64,000 nucleotides of DNA from SHVO01 sp041905795 (lineage in GTDB: Bacteria; Pseudomonadota; Alphaproteobacteria; Rhodospirillales; Rhodospirillaceae), in NCBI GenBank assembly GCA_041905795.1, contig JAYRKL010000005.1, positions 62,001-126,000 on the forward strand, in the 5' to 3' direction. The position numbers and the translations under genes were made by a program. Shown piece after piece: positions 54,400-61,700 of this stretch (position 1 is the stretch's first letter; every line of letters starts with the position of its first letter). A model generated the notes under the pieces. The model had not been told where the DNA came from. It did not search any database and saw only the letters and a list, made by a program, of their open reading frames with translations.

Positions 54400-56210
54400 G
54401 CGGGCTTTGCCTCCGCACCGCCCACCACAACGCGGATGGGTGAGGCCGGTGTTTCAGGAGTATCGCTTTTCACCAGACCCAGGCCTTGCAGGGTCTTCAG
54501 GGTCGGGCCCGCCGCCTTGATGCGGCCGCGCTCCATCACCACCACGTTGTGGCAACCTTGCAGCAAGGCCGGGCTGTGGGTGACCAGGATGATGGTGTGC
54601 GCGCGCGACAGCTCGATCAGGCTCTGGCGCAGTTCATCCTCGGCGGCGCGGTCGAGGTTGGAGGTGGGCTCGTCCATCACCAGCACCGGCGGAGCGCCGA
54701 GGACCCCGCGGGCGATGGCGATCCTCTGGCGCATGCCGCCCGACAGGCGCGCCCCGCCCTCGCCCACCGGCGTGCCGTAGCCCTGGGGCATGTCGATGAC
54801 GGCGGCGTGCACGCGGGCGATGGTGGCGGCGCGCACCACCTCGTCGTCGGTCGCGTCCGGGACGGCGGCGGCGATATTGTCGCGGATGGTGCCCTGGAAC
54901 AGCACGCAGTCCTGGGGCACATAGCCGATCCAGCGCGATATATCCCGCCGCGCGAACTGGGCGAGATCGGCCCCGTCGATCAGCATGCGGCCCTTGCCCG
55001 GCGTATAGAGCCCGAGGATGACCTTCATCAGCGTGGTCTTGCCGCTGCCGTTGGGACCCATGACGGCGGTGAGGCTGTGCGGCGCGATATCGAGCTTGAT
55101 GCCCTCGATGGCGGGCGCGGCGTCCTCCGCATATCCAAAAGTGACGTCGTCGAGGGTGACGCGGCCCTGCGGGCGGACCAGCTGGACGGCGCTGGCAGCC
55201 GGCTCGCGCGGTTCAGCGAACAAACGCCCCAGCCGGTCGGAAGACTGCTCGAACAGGCTGAAGCCGCGCCAGGCGCCGACCAGTTGATTGAGCGGCCCCA
55301 GGAGGCGGCTGGACAGCATGTTGGCGGCGATCAGGCCGCCCATGGTCAGGCTCTGGTTCATGATGGCCAGCGCACCGATGGTGGTCATGGCCACGGTCGC
55401 CAGCAGAGTGAGGCTCTGGCCCGTGTAAACATAGACGTCGGTGCGCTGCCCGCGCCGCAGCCCTTCGCCGATGGCCTCGGCCTGGCGGTCCTGCCACCGC
55501 TCGCGCATGCGGGCGTCCAGGGACAGCGCCTTGACCGTGGTGCGGCCGATGATCAATTCCGATACCAGGGCGTCGCGCACCACCAGCTTGGCTTTTTCCC
55601 GGTCGGTGGCCTTGGCGACCGCGTCGCCGGCGCGCCAGGCCAGCGCCACGAACGCCGCGAGGAAGGCGAGCAGCACCCAGAACACCGGCAGCGCGATAAT
55701 CGCCACCAGCACCAGGAACAGGGCCGCGAACGCAAGGTCGGTGGCCAGCACCGCCGTGGCGCCGGAGAGGGTGTTGCGGATCACGTCGGCGTCGCGGAAC
55801 AGGAGCTGCCACTGGGCGGCGGAGCGGGTCTCGAGCACCCTGAGCGGGAGCGACAGCAATGTGTCGAGCAGGCGCTGGCTGACGGCCACGTCGATCTTCA
55901 GGGCCACGGTCTGCAGCGCCCGCGCCCGGGCGCGCCGCAGCGAAAAGTCGAAGCCGATCACCACCAGAACCCCAATGACCAGGCCCTGCAGGGTGGACAG
56001 GCCGGCGTGGAAGATCACCCGGTCATAGACCTGCAGCACGAACACCGGCACCGCCACCGCCAGCACGTTGATGAACAACGACATGGCCAGCACTTCCTTG
56101 AACAGCGGGGCGAGCGGTTCCAGGAGCGTCTTCAACCAGGGGCTTATGACAAAGCCCCCGCGCCTAAAAAGATGGGCGGCGGCCCAGCGGTCCGAAGAGT
56201 CCACAGTCAT
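54396..56210 (-). CDS. Type I secretion system ABC transporter (permease/ATPase)
   Basis: The product has 604 residues. The membrane domain (about 30-320) begins LEPLAPLFKEVLAMSLFINV, with VPVFVLQVYDRVIFHAG typical of PrtD/HlyB-class exporters. There is no N-terminal C39 peptidase domain, fitting RTX export without leader cleavage. The ATPase domain shows Walker A GPNGSGKTT, the Q-loop GYVPQDCVLFQG, signature RLSGGMRQRIAIAR, Walker B VLVMDEPTSNLD and the switch His in VTHSPALL. It is co-translated with the HlyD-type gene. Start ATG 56210. The 56211-56332 spacer to the divergent cyclase gene holds no gene but must carry both promoters. Confidence 0.93.
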   Translation of the reverse strand: MTVDSSDRWAAAHLFRRGGFVISPWLKTLLEPLAPLFKEVLAMSLFINVLAVAVPVFVLQVYDRVIFHAGLSTLQGLVIGVLVVIGFDFSLRRARARALQTVALKIDVAVSQRLLDTLLSLPLRVLETRSAAQWQLLFRDADVIRNTLSGATAVLATDLAFAALFLVLVAIIALPVFWVLLAFLAAFVALAWRAGDAVAKATDREKAKLVVRDALVSELIIGRTTVKALSLDARMRERWQDRQAEAIGEGLRRGQRTDVYVYTGQSLTLLATVAMTTIGALAIMNQSLTMGGLIAANMLSSRLLGPLNQLVGAWRGFSLFEQSSDRLGRLFAEPREPAASAVQLVRPQGRVTLDDVTFGYAEDAAPAIEGIKLDIAPHSLTAVMGPNGSGKTTLMKVILGLYTPGKGRMLIDGADLAQFARRDISRWIGYVPQDCVLFQGTIRDNIAAAVPDATDDEVVRAATIARVHAAVIDMPQGYGTPVGEGGARLSGGMRQRIAIARGVLGAPPVLVMDEPTSNLDRAAEDELRQSLIELSRAHTIILVTHSPALLQGCHNVVVMERGRIKAAGPTLKTLQGLGLVKSDTPETPASPIRVVVGGAEAKPA

Positions 56211-56332
56211 GCTCCGGACCCTATCCTAAAACGCGAGTCTTAGGAACCGTTTGACAGCTTTTAGAGGCGACCTAACCCCCGATTCCGGCTAAATATATTG
56301 CCGGGGACGACGGTGGCTGGACGGGGGTTCAG

Positions 56333-58711
56333 GTGAGAGACGACGTACAGACCGGCGCGCCGGACGGAGGCGGCCTTTCGCGGCTGAAAAAAGCCGGCGA
56401 AGCGATCCGGAGCGTGCCGTGGCGCAACGCCCTCAGCGGCCAGTGGTGGCTGCGCTGGTTCAAGAAGTCGATCTATGACTCGGGCCGCCTGTCCACCTTC
56501 CTGTTCCTGATCCTGCTGCTGGGAGTCCAGCTGGAGGATCCAGGCATGCTGCGCCTGATCCGCGCCCGCGTGTTCGATTTCTACCAGCAGACCAAACCGC
56601 GGGTGCTCGCCGAGGAAAGCCCGGTGGTGATCATCGACATCGATGAGAAGAGCCTGGCGGAGCAGGGCCAGTTCCCTTGGCCGCGCACCGTGGTGGCCGA
56701 CCTGATCGCCAAGTCCACCGCGGCCGGCGTCGACGCCATCGGCTTCGACGTGATGTGGCCCGAGGAGGACCAGACCTCGGTCGCCAAGGTCATCACCCGC
56801 GTGCCGGACACCGCGATCGATTCCACCACGCGCGGCCGGCTCCAGCAGGTTCCGACCAACGACCAGCTCCTGGCCGACGCCATCGCCGCCAGCGGCAAGG
56901 TCGTGTTGGGGCAGACCACGTTCGGCGACAAGCGCGACTATAAAGGCGAACCGCCGCGCACCTCCTTCGCGACCGTGGGCGACGACCCGGTACCGTTCCT
57001 GGAAAGAGGCTTCACCGTCCTCAGGCCCCTGCCGATCCTCGACCAGGCAGCGGCCGGCCGCGGCCTGGTGAGCCTGTCGGAAAAATACTTCGACGGCATC
57101 GTGCGTCAGGTGCCCACCGTCATCAGCGCCGACGACGGCCTGCTGTACCCGTCGCTCGCCCTCGAGATGCTCCGCGTCAAGCTGGGCGGACGCACCATCG
57201 GCATACGCACCGACAAGACCACCGGCGGCATCAACGAGATCTTCGTGCGCCCGCCGCGCAGCCGCGACCGCTATGTAGTGCGGACCGATTCCGGCGGGCA
57301 GGTCTGGGTCTACTTCCGTCCGCACGAGTCCTTCCAGAACGCCTATATATCGGCGACCGACATCCTCAACGACCGGGTGCCGAAGGAAAAACTCGCGGGC
57401 AAGCTGGCCCTGGTGGGCACGTCGGCCACCGGCCTGCTCGACCTGCGCTCGACGCCGCTCAATGCCGTGCTGCCGGGGGTCGAGGTGCACGCCAACATCC
57501 TCGAGAACATCATCTTCAAGAACCAGCTGACCAGGCCGCCGGCGGCGCCCCTGCTCGAATGGGCCGCCACCTTCCTCGCCGGCATGGTCATGATCGTCAT
57601 CACGCCGATGGTCGGAGCGCGGGTCGGGGTCATGACCTTCCTCGCCATCGCCGCCGGACTGGTCGGCTACTCCTGGAACGCCTTCTCGACGCGCCTGGAA
57701 CTGTGGGACCCCACTTTCACCGTGGCGGTGGCGCTGCTGTTCTACACCTTCCTCACCTATGTCGGGTACACCCGCGAGGAACGGCAAAGGAAGCAGGTGC
57801 GTTCGGCCTTCGGCCAGTACCTGTCGCCCGACCTGGTGAAGCGCCTGGCCGACGATCCGTCCAAGCTCACCCTCGGCGGCGAGAACCGCGACATGACCTT
57901 CATGTTCTCGGATATCCGCGGCTTCACCACGATCTCCGAGCTGTTCGACGCGCAAGGCCTGACCCGCCTGATCAACCGGCTCCTGACCCCCCTCACCAAC
58001 GTCATCCTCTCCAACCGCGGCACCATCGACAAATACATGGGCGACTGCGTCATGGCGTTCTGGAACGCGCCGCTCGAGGTCAAGGATCACGCCGCCTGTG
58101 CCTGCCGTTCGGCGCTCGGGATGGTCGAAGAGGTCGCGCGCGTCAACCGCGAGCTGGAAGCCGAGGCCAAGCAGGAGGGCCGCGAGCACCGCCGCCTCGC
58201 CGTCGGCATCGGCGTGAATTCGGGAATCGCCTGCGTCGGCAACATGGGCAGCGAGCAGCGGTTCGACTACTCGGTCCTGGGCGACAGCGTCAACCTGGCG
58301 TCGCGCCTGGAGGGCCAGTCGAAAACCTACGCCGTCACCATCGTGCTCGGCGAAAACACCGCCCATAACGTCACCGGCTTCGCGGTGCTGGAACTCGACC
58401 TGATCAAGGTCAAGGGCAAGGTCCATGCCGTGCGCATCTTCACCCTGCTCGGTGAATCCGACGTCGCGGAACAGGGCTGGTTCAAGGAACTCAAGCTTCG
58501 GCACGACGCCATGCTGACCGCCTACCGCACCCAGAAATGGGACGAGGCCCTGGCCGAGATCGCGGCGTGCCGCAGAATTCTTGGAGGCCGCACCGGCCTG
58601 GCGGCGGAACTGACCGGTTACTACGACATCGTCATCGAACGGATCGACGACTTCCGCGCCAATCCGCCCCCGGCGGATTGGGATGGGGTCTACGTCGCCA
58701 CCAGCAAATGA
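56333..58711 (+). CDS. CHASE2-domain class III adenylate/guanylate cyclase
   Basis: The product has 792 residues. One N-terminal span (LSTFLFLILLLGVQL, about 54-68) leads into an extracytoplasmic CHASE2 sensor domain (about 75-400; VVIIDIDEKSLAEQGQFPWP, ALVGTSATGLLDLRSTPL). Three spans follow (about 415-490), then a cytoplasmic class III cyclase domain (about 520-700). The metal-binding Asp residues are in MFSDIRGFTTISE and DKYMGDCVMAFW, and the transition-state Asn/Arg in LGDSVNLASRLEG, so the enzyme looks active. It should make cAMP in response to an unknown envelope signal. The start is GTG 56333 after GGGGG. The gene sits between the type I exporter genes (divergent) and the large RTX gene (convergent), suggesting but not proving a link to adhesin secretion. 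Confidence 0.93.
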   Translation: MRDDVQTGAPDGGGLSRLKKAGEAIRSVPWRNALSGQWWLRWFKKSIYDSGRLSTFLFLILLLGVQLEDPGMLRLIRARVFDFYQQTKPRVLAEESPVVIIDIDEKSLAEQGQFPWPRTVVADLIAKSTAAGVDAIGFDVMWPEEDQTSVAKVITRVPDTAIDSTTRGRLQQVPTNDQLLADAIAASGKVVLGQTTFGDKRDYKGEPPRTSFATVGDDPVPFLERGFTVLRPLPILDQAAAGRGLVSLSEKYFDGIVRQVPTVISADDGLLYPSLALEMLRVKLGGRTIGIRTDKTTGGINEIFVRPPRSRDRYVVRTDSGGQVWVYFRPHESFQNAYISATDILNDRVPKEKLAGKLALVGTSATGLLDLRSTPLNAVLPGVEVHANILENIIFKNQLTRPPAAPLLEWAATFLAGMVMIVITPMVGARVGVMTFLAIAAGLVGYSWNAFSTRLELWDPTFTVAVALLFYTFLTYVGYTREERQRKQVRSAFGQYLSPDLVKRLADDPSKLTLGGENRDMTFMFSDIRGFTTISELFDAQGLTRLINRLLTPLTNVILSNRGTIDKYMGDCVMAFWNAPLEVKDHAACACRSALGMVEEVARVNRELEAEAKQEGREHRRLAVGIGVNSGIACVGNMGSEQRFDYSVLGDSVNLASRLEGQSKTYAVTIVLGENTAHNVTGFAVLELDLIKVKGKVHAVRIFTLLGESDVAEQGWFKELKLRHDAMLTAYRTQKWDEALAEIAACRRILGGRTGLAAELTGYYDIVIERIDDFRANPPPADWDGVYVATSK

Positions 58712-58768
58712 CGGTGTGAAAACATCCGTTAGCTCGCGCCTCCCGGGCCAGAGACAAGCGGGCGGCGC

Positions 58769-61700
58769 CTACGCCATCAGGTGGTCAACCACCCGGATAT
58801 CCGACGCCACCACGTGGGCGCCGGTCTGGAAGTGGGCGACCACCGAGTAGCCGTCCTGGCCGCCGTTGGCGTCGAAGTAGAGCGTGCTGTCGGCCTCGCT
58901 GTAGATCAGCGCACCATGACCGGCGTTGAAGGCCGCATTGGCCCCCGCCAGGCTGCCGTCGAACTTACTCGAGATGACCGAGAAATTGGCTCCCGACTGC
59001 ACCGTCGTGCCGAAGTTGAAGCCCGACAGATCGACCTGGATCTTGTCCTGACCCGACATGAAATCGGTGATGGAGGCGGCGACGGCATTGGGGCTGCCGA
59101 GCACGAAGGTATCCGCCCCGGCGCCGCCGGTGAGCGTGTCCGCCCCGCCGCCCGCGACCAGCACGTTGTCCTTGGCGTTGCCGACGATGGTGTCGGCGAA
59201 GGCAGTGCCGATGACGTTCTCGACGCCGATGATGGTGTCCTTGCCGCCCCAGCCGTCGAGGGCGAAGCCCTTGGAAAGATCGACGGTCACGCCGGCCGGG
59301 TCGCCGCTGTAATCGGCGGTGTCGATGCCCGTGCCGCCGATCAAGCGGTCGTTGCCCTGGCCGCCGATCAGCGTGTTCGTCCCCTCACCCGCCAGCAACA
59401 GGTCGTCGCCGGCGCCGCCGATCAGGGTGTCGCCGCCGCCGCGGCCCACCAGCACGTCGCCGGCGCTGGTGCCGGTGAGGATATCGCTCCCGTCGGTGCC
59501 CTCGGCGGTGATGCTGCGCGCGACCAGGGTCAGGTCCGTCGCGGTGAAAATCGGGTCGAGCGCCACGGGTCCGAACGAATCCAGGCCCACAGCCTGGTCG
59601 AATATGCCGTCCGCCGCGGCGTAGTCGAGTACGTGGAAGGCGTCGCCGGCCTGGGCGGCGAAGCCGTGGTAGTCAACCACCGAAAGAGTGCCGCCCATGG
59701 TGAAGTGATGGGTGACGGTGAGCAGGTCGACCTGGGCGGGATCGCGGCCGCCGATTTCGATCACGGTCGATGACAGGCCGCCGAACACGGCGTTGCCGTC
59801 GATGGTCAGGTGGCCGGGTGACGCGCCGGGCGTGATGCTGGAAGAACCGTTATTCGTGAACGTGCCGGGGTTGCCGCCGTTGCTGCCCATGCTGATGGTG
59901 CCGGTCCCGCCGATGGTGCCGTCGTTCAGCAGGTCGGTGCCGTTCATGTTGAGGGTGGCGCCCGAGCTGACCGTCAGGGTCGCGCCGCTGAAGTTATGGA
60001 ACTGGCGGGCGTTGGCGTCGTCATCGACGATATTTGTGGTGCCGGCGGCGACAGTGAATGTTCCCTGGTTGTCGAGGTCGATGGAACCGATGTTGAGAGT
60101 CGTGCTGGCGTTCAGCGTGATTGTGCCGGCATTCGAGATCCCGCCGTTGACGGTCCGCGTGCCCCCTCCTCCTGCATTGATGCTGAATACGCCGCCGGAG
60201 TTGTTGTTGATGGTGCCGCCCGTCGCGTCCAGGGTCGTACCGCCGCCGCCGCCACCCGAAGCCGTCAGGATCACGCTGCCGGCGTTGTTGAGCGTACCGG
60301 TGAAGTTCACCTCGGTGCTCGAACTCCCAAGCGCGGCCTCAAGCTGGATCGTGCCACCCGTCTGATTGGTCACCGTACCGCTGAACGTCACAATATTGTC
60401 GGTCGAATAGGCTGTGATCGTCGATCCGGATGCGTTCGTGACATTGGCGCTGATCGTACCCTGGCCCAGGGTCGCACCCCCCGTCAGAGTCAAGGTGCCC
60501 GCGCCGTTGACAACGGCGTTGCCCCCCCTCGCATTATTCAAATCGAGTTTCGGCGCAAGACTTGCCGCCGCGCCGATGGTCAAGGTTGCCCCGCCACTGA
60601 GGTAGAGGGTGCCGCCGCCGGTGTAGGTCCCGCCCGCACCCTGAGTCACGGTCGCGCCGCTGGCGACCGTCAAGATCTTGGAGGCCGCAATTGCCAGCGC
60701 GCCCTGGTTGGTGAAGGTGCCGCCCTGGTAGGTGGTGTCCTGGTTGACGTTGACTGTAGCGCCGGTGTTGTTGTTCAGCGTCCCGACCAGTGTCCGCGTG
60801 CCTCCTCCTGCATTGATGCTGAATACGCCGCCGGAGTTGTTGTTGATGGCGCCGCCCGTCGCGTCCAGGGTCGTACCGCCACCGCCGCCGCCCGAAGCCG
60901 TCAGGATTATGTTGCCCGCGTTGTTGAGCGTACCGGTGAAGTTCACCTCAGTGCTCGAACTCCCAAGCGCGGCCTCAAGCTGGATCGTGCCGCCCGTCTG
61001 GTTGGTCACCGTACCGCTGAGCGTCACAACGTTGTCGGTGCCATAGGCCGTGATGGTCGAGCCGGATGCGTTCGTGACATTGGCGCTGATCGTGCCCACG
61101 TTCAGGTCAGCGCCGTTGGTCAGAGTCAGACTGCCGGCACCGCTGACTGTCGCCGCGCTTCCGCCGTTAGTGCTCAATTGAAGCTTCGGCGCAAGGCTGG
61201 TGGTTACGCCGACATTGAAGGCCGCCCCACCGCCTATGAGCAGAGTTCCGCCACCGGTGATAGTGCCGCCGGTTTGCTGAGTCAGGGTGGTGGTGCCGGC
61301 GATAGAGAGAGTCGCACCGGATGCCACCTGCAGCACGCTGGCGTTGTTGAATTTCGAAGTACCAGTGCCGGTGACCGTGCTGGAACCGGCCAGGACATTG
61401 AAAGCCGCACCGGACAGGTTGTCGAGATCGGTGCCGGCTATGTTGAAAACGGCCCCGGTGTTGAGATTCACCGTGCCGCCGTTATTGAAATCGCCATTAA
61501 CCGTTCGCGTGCCCCCTCCTCCTGCATTGATGCTGAATACGCCGCCGGCGCTGTTATTCACCGTGCTGCCAGCGGCGTCCAGGGTCGTACCGCCACCGCC
61601 GCCGCCCGAAGCCGTCAGGATCACGCTGCCGGCGTTGTTGAGCGTACCGGTGAAGTTCACCTCGGTGCTCGAACTCCCAAGCGCGGCCTCAAGCTGGATC